The notes: generated from the sequence alone by a model not told the origin. Shown: positions 21,162 to 32,083, counted from the first letter of the stretch. The stretch: 64,000 nt of DNA from Schizosaccharomyces osmophilus (GCF_027921745.1 NC_079239.1:1453501-1517500); one strand, 5' to 3'. Numbers and translations: made by a program.

Positions 21162-21537
21162 TCACACTCGCCTCTTTACAATGGTTATGAATGTCTCTAT
21201 CAGAATACGGACAACGGCATTCGTTGTTACATCCAACATTACTATGACTATTATGAAGAACTAAATATTTAACCGAGAGTATTTTGGTTAGTTACTTAAT
21301 GAGTTGAATGGACATTCAGTCGTTTATGCTAAGTGTGCTTCTTACCATCAATAAGCGTTGCATCAGAAGGAGTCTACCGAATAAAGACGCCATCGCATTT
21401 GCATAAAGATACTTGGACTGAAATAATAAATTTGAGATAATAGTTTTTCTTCGATATATTCCATACGTCTTAAATGCGTAAGTGGCAACCATTGTGACAC
21501 TTGCGATACTTGCAATACTTGATGTCCGTTTCATCAT
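21162..21537 (-). CDS. Candidate small two-exon gene, unknown product
   Basis: Proposed exons 21346-21537 and 21162-21260 (96 residues). Exon 1 opens with two ATGs and encodes a basic, helix-prone peptide with ATYAFKTYGIYRRK. A GTAAGA donor follows LMQRLLM in phase 0. The acceptor ATATTTAG is preceded by ACTAAC, and joining keeps the frame open for 32 more codons of hydrophobic sequence (FFIIVIVMLDVTT) ending in KRRV. It is divergent from the small membrane-protein gene at 21723 (185-bp shared promoter). A small organellar membrane protein is possible, but AT-rich DNA yields hydrophobic frames easily and I recognise no family. Confidence 0.33.
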
Positions 21538-21722
21538 TCTTGGTTCAAAAGCAAGGCAGCAGCTCTCATTTTATGTCTTCGGCTCAAAACAAGAATTTGT
21601 TTGCACTCTTAGAATTTTGGCGTGAAGTTAAACATTAATTACATCCAAAGTTGCATCCTACGAAGTAATATATATCCTCATTGAAAGCATTGGTTCGTTA
21701 GGTCCAAGAAAAATCCAGGACA

Positions 21723-22229
21723 ATGGCTGTGTTAAGAAGCCTTATGTCGAATCGGTACGTCCGTTGGACGAAACAATATCCTGAACTGTTTGTATGTGTT
21801 GGTTGTTTCATTTGGAATTATCTCAAAAAATGAGATTGCTGAAGCAAATTATTTCAGAAAGATCGTGGAACTAAAGAATGATTTTTTAGATTACCTGGTG
21901 TGTTATGACTTATACCTTTGGAGTTGCTGGCTACATGCTTGGTATGTTCCTTTACCTTTTATAAATGAAATTGGGTTTATTAACAGGTTGATAAAGGTCA
22001 ACGAGGAATGTTGATCGAACATGACACCCAGGTTCGCATTCCCCGAGAGAAAGCGCATCCATGGGAGGATTCAGATCAAGATCATGGAAGTAATCTTCTC
22101 TATGGATATAAGTATTTTCCCAGAGGTGATACATCGAAGGAACCAAAGAAATCACCCTCCCCAATCCAGTACAGTACGGTGACTACCAGAGGAATATCTC
22201 AGAATCTTATTGAACGATTTTCAAAGTAG
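21723..22229 (+). CDS. Small single-span membrane protein, probably mitochondrial
   Basis: Three exons by my reading: 21723-21791, 21890-21941, 21997-22229 (117 residues). Donors are GTATGT for both introns. The first acceptor TTTTTTAG follows ACTAAA; the second, GATAAAG, follows ATTAAC. Phase is kept throughout. The protein has a short basic start (RYVRWTKQYPELF), one membrane span (WCVMTYTFGVAGYMLG, about 26-41) and a soluble part with EHDTQVRIPREKAHPWED. This resembles small inner-membrane proteins of respiratory complexes. It lies where S. pombe has a small conserved fungal gene of the SPBC3H7 series (from memory). Function unknown. Confidence 0.7.
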
Positions 22230-22640
22230 ATTAATATGCCCGTGAGATATACCGATAGTTTACGACTTTTTTTATGACACTCGCGATGCGATGTTGTTTA
22301 TGATTATGATTTATGAAGTCCATATACCTAAAAATTTGGTTATGCATCAAAACGAATGAAAATTTTTTATAGCGTGAATGATCTTGTTATTCTTAATGAA
22401 ATTATATATTAATGCTTTGAATTGATCTTGTGTTTGCTTTGAGTTAGTAAAATGTGAATTTTCTTCTAAACACCGATCTGTATATCTAACCATTTTTGCT
22501 AAATTATAATGGTTTAAGATTTTATCATACCAATTACTTTTTACGACATAAACAATTGAAAGAGAAATTGTTGTGTGCATATGGTTATCCTACTTCACTT
22601 CTTATTACCACTAGAACCAGAACTTAGGCACGACCTTGAC
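22230..22640. other. Region upstream of ser2
   Basis: About 410 bp, very AT-rich, holding the ser2 promoter and the 3' UTR of the preceding gene. An in-frame 22-codon extension upstream of the chosen ser2 start begins at 22575. No RNA gene seen. Confidence 0.45.
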
Positions 22641-23619
22641 ATGTCACAAGCGGTCGTAATCCTTTCTCCTTCTTCTGAACCAAAAGCTTTAGAAGCTGTT
22701 TTCCGTCTTTTTGATACCCCGCAACTACAAGAACTTGGTGATGGATGGAAGCAAATCTCTGGAAAACTTGTGAGCTCGTTTGCAGACGCGAAAGCAGAAT
22801 GCGACTCCATCTCTGGTCAGGAAACATTAGATTGTAACTGCTTGAAATATGAATCATTTTCTACCAACAAAAAGTTGGTTGTTTTTGATATGGACTCGAC
22901 TTTAATTCAGCAAGAGTGCATTGACGAGATTGCAGCCGAAGCTGGTATTCAAAAAGAGGTCTCCACCATTACTTCTCTTGCGATGAATGGTGAGATTGAT
23001 TTTCAGGAATCTCTTCGTCGTCGTGTATCCCTTTTAGAGGGATTGAGCGTCGATGTTATTGACAAAATCATTGCAAAGATTACGTTCACTCCAGGAGCAA
23101 AGGAATTATGCCGCGTCTTGAAGAAGTTAGGTGCTACACTTGTTGTTGCTAGCGGCGGATTTATTCCCATGGCAAACTATGTCAAAGAGCAACTCGGCTT
23201 GGATTATGCTTATGCTAATATGGTTAGTTTTATCTATTATATGCGTGTTTTATTAACTTGTTTTAGTTGGAGTATAGTCATGATGGAAAGTATTTAAATG
23301 GCAAGGTACAAGGTGCCATTGTAGATGGACAGCGAAAGGCAGAAATTTTGCGCCAAAAGAAGGCAGAACTTGGACTGGATGTAGTTGAGACAATGGCTGT
23401 TGGTGATGGTGCCAATGATTTGATTATGATGGGTGAATCAGGCTTAGGGGTTGCATACAATGCTAAACCAAAAGTGCAGCTTATGGTAAGACATTCCATT
23501 TCTTCTTAAATACTAACATTTTTTTTAAGGCATCGTCCAAAATCAATCAGACTTCTTTGCAAAATGTTTTGTATTTATTGGGCATAAACAAGTCTGAACA
23601 AGAGCGCTTGTTGGCATAA
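22641..23619 (+). CDS. ser2: Phosphoserine phosphatase Ser2
   Basis: HAD-superfamily enzyme for the last step of serine synthesis (phosphoserine to serine). Exons 22641-23222, 23267-23485, 23530-23619 (296 residues). Introns use GTTAGT and GTAAGA donors, with branch points TTAAC and CTAAC and TTTTAG / TTTAAG acceptors. Motif I is VFDMDSTLIQQECIDEIA (nucleophile and general acid Asp), motif II GATLVVASGGF, motif III the Lys of DGQRKAEIL, and motif IV AVGDGANDLIMMGESGLGVAYNAKP. An N-terminal ACT-like half precedes the HAD core. In-frame ATGs upstream at 22575 and 22581 would add 20-22 residues; 22641 gives the length I remember for S. pombe Ser2 (about 298). Confidence 0.93.
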
Positions 23620-24017
23620 GCGTTGAATTTTTATTCAATTGTATATAAATACCTGTTTCATCATAAATTTTGGACAAAGAGTGTCGTATTTTGAAATCAG
23701 GTCATCCAAATGATACACTTGGTTTTTCTAGTGAGTATCCATTCAATTGCTTCCGAATATCCAGTTTTTTCTTTTACATACTTAGATTTTATTTTTTTCG
23801 TTTATTATAAAGTCCCTACATCGAACATTCGCGTAAAAAATCGATAGTGTATGATTGTCAGCAACCATTCATGAACAGATCATTCTCGTTCCAGTCATCT
23901 AATTTCAGCATCATCTTTATTTGATAAAAAAACGATTGAGGTTTTAAAAGTTGATTGCATACTGATCGTATAGAAACCCTCTTTCCCTCTGTCCATTACT
24001 TCGAAACGAAGACTGTT
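23620..24017. other. Region upstream of pof9
   Basis: About 400 bp with the ser2 3' UTR and pof9 promoter. The frame open upstream of 24018 includes an alternative start at 23955. Nothing else seen. Confidence 0.45.
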
Positions 24018-25429
24018 ATGTTAAGCACTCCATTGCTTCAGTTGTCACCAGATATTTTGATCGAGATCGGTAGCTATCTTGATTCTGAAGACTTGCTTCA
24101 TCTAATTAAAACTTGCAAGCGGCTTCATCTTGTATTTGAGAACAAAGCAGTTTGGCTTAGATTATGTAGACGAATTGAAGGATTGGTAACCATTGACGTA
24201 CCTGAAAAAGCAGACTATAAAAGACTATATTTAAGATGGAAGAAGAAAGGATATATTTATACCTGGGGAGAAAAAAGCTGGAATCGTTTGGGGCGATTGG
24301 TAAGTCATACACATTTTCCCCATCACAAGCCCATTGCCTTAACGGGTTCGTATTCAGTGAAGGCTGTTCAAATAGAAGTTGGGTATGTTTCTCTTTTTAA
24401 CTAAAGCTGTATGGAACGCTAACAAACAATAGTGGCTATGGAATATTTTTACTTAACGAGGACGGAAGATTATCTATAACTGGAAAAAGGACAAATTCAA
24501 TTTCGCAGGTAGTTTCAGAGTTGGATTTTGTATATTCTATTCATGCTGGCCGTGATTACTGCTTGGCGATGGCCGATGAGGGGAATCTATGGCAAGTAGG
24601 CGTGAACTCTACATTGTGTTTGACAAAGGATAACGTTTTGTCAGATTATAAAGGAAGATTTACCATTTTTCGTAGTGGTTGGGACTCTCTTTCAGTTTTT
24701 GTTCCGCAAGTGGGCTTTTTATTATGGAAGACTGGAATGGAACTTGAGCCTATGGTGTACAAAATTTATCGCGGGCAAGAAATGGTAAATGTTTCCGATT
24801 ACGTACTTTGTGCTGGTTTTCTTGTTTTCACGACAAAGAATGAATCTTTGGTTTTCCGTGTAGACCTAGATGGGAACTATGAAAAGCAAGCAAAAGAACT
24901 CAAGAATTTTCGAATCCCTGAAGAAAGCGGCCCATGGAAGCTTTTCGGGAACTTCCGTACCTTTAGTTGTCTTTCCAAAAATGGAAACACGGTATACATG
25001 GGGAATGACTCTACGAAAGAATCAGATGCCAAGCCAATTGTTCACGAATTTTTACAAAACAATGGTATAAACAAGCTAGCTCATGGTGATTATCATCATC
25101 TTATGTTAAAACAGGACGGAACAGTTTGGTCTTGGGGAATGGAATTATCGAATTGTGGTTCTCTAGGTTTAGGAACTTTATATAACCAAATTGGGGACGA
25201 CGTTTTGATTGATGTGCGAGGACGAAGAGTGACAGTGCTTAAACCTCAAAGGGTATCTTTGAACGCAACTTGTATCTCAATCGCAGCGGGCGGTTGGCAA
25301 AGTGCAATGATGGCAATTTCTGACAAGATTTTGCCGGATGCAATGGAGCCTGCGAGGATGACCAGCCTATCCTTGACGCATCCAAGTGTTCCTGTGTTGC
25401 ATTTTCTGCGAAGCAGACGTACTGACTAG
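24018..25429 (+). CDS. pof9: F-box protein Pof9 with RCC1-like repeats
   Basis: Two exons, 24018-24382 and 24433-25429 (453 residues). Donor GTATGT, branch GCTAAC, acceptor AATAG; the split codon restores GGYGIFLLNEDG. The F-box sits at about 8-50 (LSPDILIEIGSYLDSEDLLHL, then LRLCRRIEG). It is followed by RCC1-like propeller motifs (YTWGEKSWNRLGRL, LWQVGVNSTL, WSWGMELSNCGSLGLGTLYN). F-box proteins bind Skp1 and present substrates to SCF ubiquitin ligase, with the propeller as likely substrate reader. A 21-residue upstream extension is possible. Symbol from domain layout and position after ser2. Confidence 0.88.
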
Positions 25430-26346
25430 ATGTACAGGACAATCTTTATGAAGTGAGTAGGTTCCCTATTGTTCTTCTTGATGTACGAATGTACGAGTAT
25501 GGAATATATGAAATTTTTCTTTATGAATTGACGCATTACGAATGAAAGAGCCATATGGCTTCCTGGTATAGACAAAACGTCCAGGGATTACAGATAATAA
25601 AATCAATAAGTATAATGACGGGAGGTTTATGTGACAGAATGAATGCGATGAGTTGAATTTTTACAATATAATAACGATTTTCCTGAAACCTAACGATGAT
25701 AGACGGTCTCAAATGTCGAATTCCAATCCAGAACAAAGCTGAAAGTTGCTATACAAATAAACTACGCTATGAACGCAACCAAAATTACACAAAAAAAATA
25801 AAAAGCAATCGTAAGTTTAATTACCAAAACACTTACACAATGTACAGACAAGAAACCATCTAGCTAAAACTAACACGAAAAGAAACATTGCAGAGCTCTT
25901 AAGCTGATGAATTCATCATATCGTAAAAAGAGTATGGATGTTCCAAGAGAATCGTAATTTGAAACAATAGCATCGAAACAAACTAAGACAGCATATTTGT
26001 TTATCGCCAGAAAGATCGGCTATAACAAAATTGCGAATTTCAAACTAATAAAATAGAAGAAAAAGATGTTTGTTAATTTGGAAATACATAGGTTTTGAAT
26101 AAACAGGGTTGCTAACTGATCTGCGCTTGCTTTCCTAATTCTATTTTATGATTATAAATGTTGAATTGTTTCTACCTTGTTTTTCTCACTTTCTTTTTTT
26201 TTTTTTTTTTTTTCCGTTTTTAAAAATGCTCTTACTTGCAAGGGATACTTGTTGAATTCTACTATCCTCCTTTGTTGAAACATATATGAAAGGAAGAAGC
26301 TTATGATTAAAACTGAACAGTAAATTGAAATCATTAGTATTTTCAA
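25430..26346. other. Intergenic region with a T20 tract
   Basis: About 920 bp, AT-rich. It holds the pof9 3' UTR and promoter of the next gene, with a 20-nt T run at 26194-26213. A 64-codon minus-strand ORF ending near the neighbour's ATG is rejected. No RNA gene seen. Confidence 0.5.
26194..26213. repeat. Poly-T tract (T20)
   Basis: Twenty consecutive T residues about 135 bp upstream of the MBOAT-like gene. Poly(dA:dT) tracts commonly keep yeast promoters nucleosome-free; this is seen in the sequence and its role is inferred. Confidence 0.8.
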
Positions 26347-27405
26347 ATGTATCCATTTAGCTTTGATACCAATGACAAAGAATACTTAGAGCCCGATTTA
26401 AGAAGCATTTTGCGTCTCTGTTCGCCTTTCGTCTTGTTTTTTCTGCAAACGCATCAACTTTTTCGACGAAACAAACTAGCATGTATTGCTTTGGGTGTTT
26501 TGGTCGAAATTCAATGCTACCGTCTATCTAGGTTCTATCACCATCTTCATAGCACGGATTATCTGAGTGCTTCCTTGCAAAATGGATTTCTCATGATGCT
26601 GGCTTTACGAACTTGTGTGCTTTCCCTCCGAAATAAAATTCCCTATCAAGTCGACAGCACGATCAAGAAGAAGTCGCCCAGAGGATCTTTTACTGAGACT
26701 TTACAGTATATAGTTAGTGTTCGCAAATACGGGTGGAGCGACAATGCTGTACCTGATTATACTCCTGCATACTATTCTTACAGAACTTGGGTGACTAGAA
26801 CTATTATTTACTTGACATTCTATGTTCTTTGCTCGGCCATCATGCTGCTGTTTGATGTACCGAATGCACCTTATAAATTTAATAATTGGCCCTCAACATT
26901 GCTGCTGCCGTTTGTTAGATCTTGTTACGTTTACTTGATTTTAAATCTTGGTTATTATCTGACGACTGTACTATATATTCCCTTGGGAATCTGGGACATA
27001 CGCGAATTTCCACCATTGATGAAAAATTTATTAAATACCAAAACAGTGAACGCGTTTTGGTCGACAGACTGGCACGTAATGACCAAGCCAATGTTCCGAA
27101 CACTGGGATGGGAACCTGTTTATGAACTAACGCAGAGCAAATTTCTCGGAAGTTTAGCTAGTTTTCTTATTTCGGGGTTGTATCATGACTTTGCCTTCTG
27201 GTCTATCATAGGTCACTCCAGTCCAGGAATCATTCTTCAATTTGCGATATGTGCCGTTTGCATTAAATTTGAGAAACGGTTCCCTATCTTTGAAAAAATC
27301 CCATTCTGGCCAATTCTATTACAGGTTGTACTTCACTCCCAACTAGGAATGGGTAAGGTAATGAGGCAGCAAGGTTGGAGTCCTTTAGCAAAAGTTGAGC
27401 ATTAA
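26347..27405 (+). CDS. Polytopic membrane acyltransferase, MBOAT/wax-synthase-like
   Basis: A 352-residue protein with about eight hydrophobic spans and no signal peptide. It contains FWSTDWHVMTKPMFRTLGW and SGLYHDFAFW, the latter carrying the buried His expected of wax-synthase and MBOAT acyltransferases, which join acyl-CoA to alcohols or sterols in the ER. The start ATG at 26347 is the only sensible one. The gene converges with mS43 over a 76-bp gap. In the S. pombe block I recall a predicted membrane acyltransferase at this place. The substrate cannot be told from the sequence. Confidence 0.75.
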   Translation: MYPFSFDTNDKEYLEPDLRSILRLCSPFVLFFLQTHQLFRRNKLACIALGVLVEIQCYRLSRFYHHLHSTDYLSASLQNGFLMMLALRTCVLSLRNKIPYQVDSTIKKKSPRGSFTETLQYIVSVRKYGWSDNAVPDYTPAYYSYRTWVTRTIIYLTFYVLCSAIMLLFDVPNAPYKFNNWPSTLLLPFVRSCYVYLILNLGYYLTTVLYIPLGIWDIREFPPLMKNLLNTKTVNAFWSTDWHVMTKPMFRTLGWEPVYELTQSKFLGSLASFLISGLYHDFAFWSIIGHSSPGIILQFAICAVCIKFEKRFPIFEKIPFWPILLQVVLHSQLGMGKVMRQQGWSPLAKVEH

Positions 27406-27481
27406 TTCATTTAATCTTTCATTCTAATCTCATACCCAAAAAAAAGTGAAGAAAAACAATAAAGGGAAGCACCGAAGGAAA

Positions 27482-28144
27482 TCAAAGTGGTTCCATACGG
27501 CTGGCTTGAAATCTGTTGTTCACGACTGACCAATTTATCATGTTCCACCAATTGGAAATGTAAGTTTCCTTACTATTAATGCCATAGTCTTGCAAATAAG
27601 AATATTGCCATAAGTTCAAGCACAGCAATGGAACAATTTCTTTTGTTCTGGTTTTGGGGAATTCTGTTCCCCATAGAAAAGCGTTGGATGCATTGTAAGT
27701 ACAAAGTAAAGAAAAGAGAGAGCGCTCGGGACTATACACCAGCCATAGCCATCCATCGCCAAATACGGAATTACCAACCTCGATTAGCTGAGAACGAAGT
27801 TCATTAAAAGAGCCAAAAGATGCATCAATTCCTGGCTTTAGGTTTACAACTCCAAGATCAGCATCCTCAGAAGATCGATCCGAAGGAATAATACCCGAGA
27901 AAAAGAAGTCATGGTTGACTAGCTGGCTAGAGTAATTGAAAATTTTGGTCTTTCTGGGATCGTTCGCATTCTGAACCATTAAATCCGAAGGAACTTTATA
28001 AGGAATTTGATGTAGCTTGCATTCTTTATGTAGTTCTTCCCTCAGACGATTATCGTAAGAAAAGATAGTTTTGACAGCATCTTTAGATAGAAAGCTCTTG
28101 TAACCAAGGTCTAATGCTTTGGTGAACCTGGTTTGTAAGTTCAT
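27482..28144 (-). CDS. Mitochondrial small-subunit ribosomal protein mS43 (dead Fe/Mn-SOD fold)
   Basis: A 220-residue protein with an Fe/Mn superoxide dismutase fold: N-terminal helical hairpin with NHDFFFSGI, then SFNELRSQLIEVGNSVFGDGWLWLVYS and a final YISNWWNMINWSVVNNRF. The usual metal-binding segment, DxWEHAYYxxY in active enzymes, reads LNLWQYSYLQDY, so the Asp and His ligands are replaced by Asn and Tyr. It therefore cannot bind metal as an SOD does. Fungal mitoribosomes contain such SOD-derived subunits (mS42, mS43). The choice of mS43 follows the S. pombe neighbour order from memory; mS42 is the alternative. Confidence 0.82.
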   Translation of the reverse strand: MNLQTRFTKALDLGYKSFLSKDAVKTIFSYDNRLREELHKECKLHQIPYKVPSDLMVQNANDPRKTKIFNYSSQLVNHDFFFSGIIPSDRSSEDADLGVVNLKPGIDASFGSFNELRSQLIEVGNSVFGDGWLWLVYSPERSLFSLLCTYNASNAFLWGTEFPKTRTKEIVPLLCLNLWQYSYLQDYGINSKETYISNWWNMINWSVVNNRFQASRMEPL

Positions 28145-29106
28145 CGTTCTGTACTTTGCTCTTGAATGAAAGGTGGGCCACTACCCAAAAATGAAAAACC
28201 GTTATATCGCGGGATGTTGCGCAGAATTACAAATTTCTTTCAGTTTTCTTTCTTGAAAAGAAAATATACAATATAAATAAAAGAAATGTAATGAAAAAGA
28301 ACTGAAGACGCGGTTTTATTCCTTCGACGATATTTGCTCTCTCTAGGTTCGCTAGTCTGCGAAGTAAATAAAATCGAGTAGCAATGTCACTCAATGGTTT
28401 ATAGAAGAATTTCGGTTTTTGGTTTCTAGTGCCTTTCTATTTAATAGAATTAAGTTTCAATACCAATTGAAAATCGGATTGTACACAATCAAAAGGTTGG
28501 CTTCCTTAAGGCCGAAAAAGAGCCCATTTGAGTAAGGCAGCTTCACTACATAACCTGCCGTTGTATGCCAGCAGAGATGAGCAATGAGAATTACACATGA
28601 ATCCTATTTCTCAAATAAAAGGAATAAAAATGAGCAACCTCATAGAGATTTACTTTTACTTTCCTTTTTCTTAGAACTTTCAAGTAACAAAGCTTTCCCT
28701 TTGCGTTTGACTTAGAAGACATAAATAGGAATAATAATAAAAAGTACTGTACAAAGCCAGTTTTTGTACTGCTTGTGAGCAATTACCATCGACTATTTGG
28801 ATCCAAGGACTCAAAATAGAAAGTGGTTTTTGGTTGTAGACAAGGCTCTACAATCAATGAGATGAATTCACACTTCTGAAATTTATCCACTGACAGCAAA
28901 TTAAGTCTTGAAACTTTTTCCTGAAAAACTTGCTTTTGTTTATAGAAATGTAAACAACCCAGAAATCGCGAAGTGTTACTTGCGTTGTGACTCGGCTCTG
29001 CGTAAGCGATGCGAAATTTGTTTTAGGAACAAACTTCTTCTTTCTTCATTTCTTCCCATTTGGACAGGATTTGGACTTGTTTTGTAAAGTGTAAATTAGG
29101 ATTGAC
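28145..29106. other. Gene-poor stretch at a probable rearrangement junction
   Basis: About 960 bp upstream of mS43 without a supported gene. Only short, low-quality ORFs occur. S. pombe has kgd1 next to this block (from memory), which is absent here. Confidence 0.5.
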
Positions 29107-29453
29107 TTATAGTCGGTTGTCATTAAACAATTTTCGGGTTTCGTCGTGATTTGCGAATTTTGGTACAAAAGAAACAACTGCTCGACTCTGTCACTATTGA
29201 TAAAAAAAACTTACTAGAATATCGAAGAAAGACAATGTAAGAGATACTCCTGCGTGCAACCATCCAATGCTTATAGTGCTGACCTGGAAAAGGGATTTTC
29301 TTTGTGTACTCCAGAGGTAAAAACAAACCATCCAATTCAGGTTCTGTTAAAGGATAAAAAAGAAAATAAACGTTGTAACTATTGTCAATCAGTTTGTTGA
29401 GTTCGTAAGAAATAGTCACGGCAGGCTGTTGGGACAATTGGTTACGAATTGAT
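29107..29453 (-). CDS. Partial spliced reading frame, unknown product
   Basis: Coding-like sequence with no ATG of its own. Proposed exons 29215-29453 and 29107-29177, joined by a 37-nt intron (donor GTAAGT, GTGAC near the 3' end, acceptor GAGCAG) that keeps phase. The peptide contains VTISYELNKLIDNSYNV, YPLTEPELDGLFLPLEY and a C-terminus KFANHDETRKLFNDNRL. The upstream boundary may be the acceptor at 29454 (TCATCAG); the first exon was not found. An ORF at 29416-29664 starts MDNINRVAVVSLRF but does not join in phase by a normal donor. It is either a real intron-containing gene or one decaying at a rearrangement. No family recognised. Confidence 0.38.
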
Positions 29454-29770
29454 CTGATGAACCATTATTTATGTTCTCTTTTAATTTCTCTTTCAAATTC
29501 AGTTGGAAATGAATTGAAACTAAGAAAGAACTTTTGTATTGATATGAATTGATAACCGAAATTAAAAGGCATGCATTTAAATTTCCCTCATCCCAAAGGC
29601 AATGAGTTGGTATGACCGCGGGAAAGCGCAGACTTACTACAGCTACTCTATTTATGTTATCCATAAATAATATTTTTTTTATTCCTGTTTCCGAGAATCA
29701 TTCGCATTCGAGTCTACACTTAAATGGGAAATATTGGTGTTGGGTATATCTGCTCGTTTGACTAGCAGGT

Positions 29771-29814
<44 letters not shown>

Positions 29815-30143
29815 CCCAACCAATTTAGTAATTGTGAATACGCTATTCGTTTTATAATTTTTAGTTGGCTTTTATAGCTAAAGTTCATTTTCGTTGTAAG
29901 CATTAAGTCTTTAAGCTTTTACTTATATATCAACGCTGAATTATTTTGTTTTGCTATATCTTTAAGATGAATGCGTTCGCACAAGTAAAACCAAGTGTTA
30001 ACTAGATTGAGATAATCCACATAAACTTACCTTTCTTGTGTACACTCACGCTCCCTCTCGGGGTTACTATATCTAGTCCAAAATATTAGTCCTTAAAAAA
30101 TCCCATTATAACCGTATACTAAACCTATTTATCCCCCAAGAAG
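29454..30143. other. AT-rich region with a T33 tract, 3' of spb4
   Basis: About 690 bp. It contains a 33-nt T run and a minus-strand ORF with a poly-Lys stretch produced by that run, which is rejected. The spb4 3' UTR should be here. No RNA gene recognised. Confidence 0.5.
29772..29804. repeat. Poly-T tract (T33)
   Basis: Thirty-three consecutive T residues followed by AAATTTAAA, the longest homopolymer in the window. Length may be unstable or mis-assembled. Confidence 0.85.
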
Positions 30144-32083
30144 TTATAAACCATCAAAAGTAATTGTAGCGGAGCCTTTTCTTTTCTTTTCCTTCTGTAA
30201 AGCACGATAATCATCTTCTAATTCAGAAAGGTTTTCCTCGTCGGAAACGTCATTTTCTTGACTATCCTTCATATTGTTAGAAGAGCTATCCTGTTGAGAT
30301 GCTTGATTCTCTTCTTCCGCTTTACGTTTCTTTTGTGTTTTGTCGAATTCACGTCTTGACTTCCTTTTTTCACGACGAACAACGCGTTTCTCTTTCATGT
30401 CTTTTTGTTTCGACCAAGCTTCAACTTTAGGTTTTTTTTCTATTTTAGGTTTCTCAGGCTGATTACGCTGTTCCTCCAGTTTCCGCTGGCGAGCATCTTC
30501 ACGAGATGGGTCAATAAAAGCTATTGTTCGGGTATCGATATCCAGCGGCTGAAATACATCGTTAGCAGCTGGGGCATCTTTTAGCTCTGGCATCTTAGGT
30601 AAGTGTAATAAAGCATAGGCTGTTGCTAGTTGATGTAAATCCATGTCCTTTATACGGAATATAAAGGATGCTTGATGCTTGGTATATGCACGCACATGGG
30701 ATACAAATCCCCTTAATCCTTTTTCATAGGTATCTCGATCTTTTGTAACAATACCCCTAAGGTGTTTAGTTAATTCTTCGAGTTGGTTCCGATCCATCAT
30801 TGATTCGGGAGTGTCCATTCGTTGAATTGGTACTTTACGTACCCTCAGTAATTCTTCATAATCTTCCTCCCTACCTTCATTCAAAAAGACAAGAGCTAAA
30901 CCGAAACGGCCCGCACGTCCTGCTCGACCACAGCGATGTGAAAAAGATTTAGGATCCAATGGAGCATCCAGTTGAAGCACTAAATCTACATTTGGGATAT
31001 CCAAACCGCGTGATGCGACATCTGTTGTAAGCAAAACAGATTTTTTATTGGTTTTTACAAAGTTTTCATAGTTTTTGCTTCGATTTGATTGAGCCTGCTT
31101 ACCATGCAAGGCGATGACTTCAAATGGAAGCTTCATTTGAGACAACAAAGAATAGAAGTATTCAACGGTTGCACAAGACAGAAAAAAAACAATCGCCTTG
31201 TCATATTCTTGATTTTGAAGCATATGTAGCATTCCTTGAATTTTATACATGGGAGGTAAGATAAATGATTGGATCGACAGAGAAGATGGCGCTCTGGTAT
31301 CCTCTTTCTTCAATGTGACTGTAACAGAAACACGAACACTATTCCGAAGTCCGGCAACCTTTAAAAAGGATGAAACCGTATCATTCATAGTAGCACTGAA
31401 AAGGCCTGTACGTCGTTGCTTGGGTAATTGAGAGATAATTGACTGCAGAGTTTTTTGAAAGCCCATATCAATAAGAGTATCTGCTTCGTCTAAAATTAAA
31501 ATTGCTAAATTTTTACTGGAAATATGTCCTAGCATTTCGTTCATCCGACCTGGAGTTCCGATAACAATGGTAGGATTTTTTTCTCGAAAAGAAGCCAAAT
31601 CGTTTGATAAAGTTCCTTTTCCACCAATATACATGTCAGTTACAAGCGTTTTCTTATTTGCAAGTTCTTCTGGTTGATATACTAGCAATTCTTCAGTAAC
31701 ATGAAAGATTTGATTTGCCAGCTCACGAGTAGGTGCGACTATGAGAGCACCCAAACCGCGCTCATCAGGATCCCTTTTCAGAATTTTATCGATTGCAGGC
31801 AACAAATAAGCCAACGTCTTTCCTGATCCGGTGACCGCTTCCACGACAACGTCTTTGTTTTTCAAAAAAAGAGGAATGGTATTCGTTTGAACGGGCGTCA
31901 TTTTAGTAAACCCACGAGCGTGAACCGCATCTTTTCTGTATCAAAGTTAGTCAAGAAGGAAATTAATAACGAAATCTAGACAGATGCCTCAAAGTTTGTG
32001 ATTCTAACTTTCGAGGAGAAAAAATCAGCCGAACAACATGTAACTTACAACCATTGATCGATCTGCAAGTCTTGAAAACTCAT
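30144..32083 (-). CDS. spb4: DEAD-box RNA helicase Spb4
   Basis: ATP-dependent helicase for 60S subunit assembly (608 residues). Exons 32049-32083 and 30144-31935; donor GTAAGT, branch GACTAAC, acceptor GATACAG. Exon 1 supplies MSFQDLQIDQW. Helicase motifs: Q motif region GFTKMTPVQTNTIP, motif I AVTGSGKT, Ia PTRELA, motif II DEAD in LILDEADTLIDMGF, motif III SAT, motif V TTDVASRGLDIP, motif VI HRCGRAGRAGR. It ends with a Lys/Glu-rich tail, as is usual for Spb4. Length fits S. pombe Spb4 (about 606). It is divergent from ned8 with a 165-bp shared promoter. From memory spb4 lies on another chromosome in S. pombe, so this neighbourhood is rearranged. Confidence 0.93.

Noticed and set aside
26152-26346. 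Minus-strand 64-codon ORF abutting the MBOAT-like gene
   Set aside because: Hydrophobic start plus a Lys run created by the T20 tract. It would overlap the neighbour's 5' UTR completely.
29679-29903. 74-codon minus ORF with a poly-Lys stretch
   Set aside because: The Lys run is the T33 homopolymer read in reverse; no conserved content.
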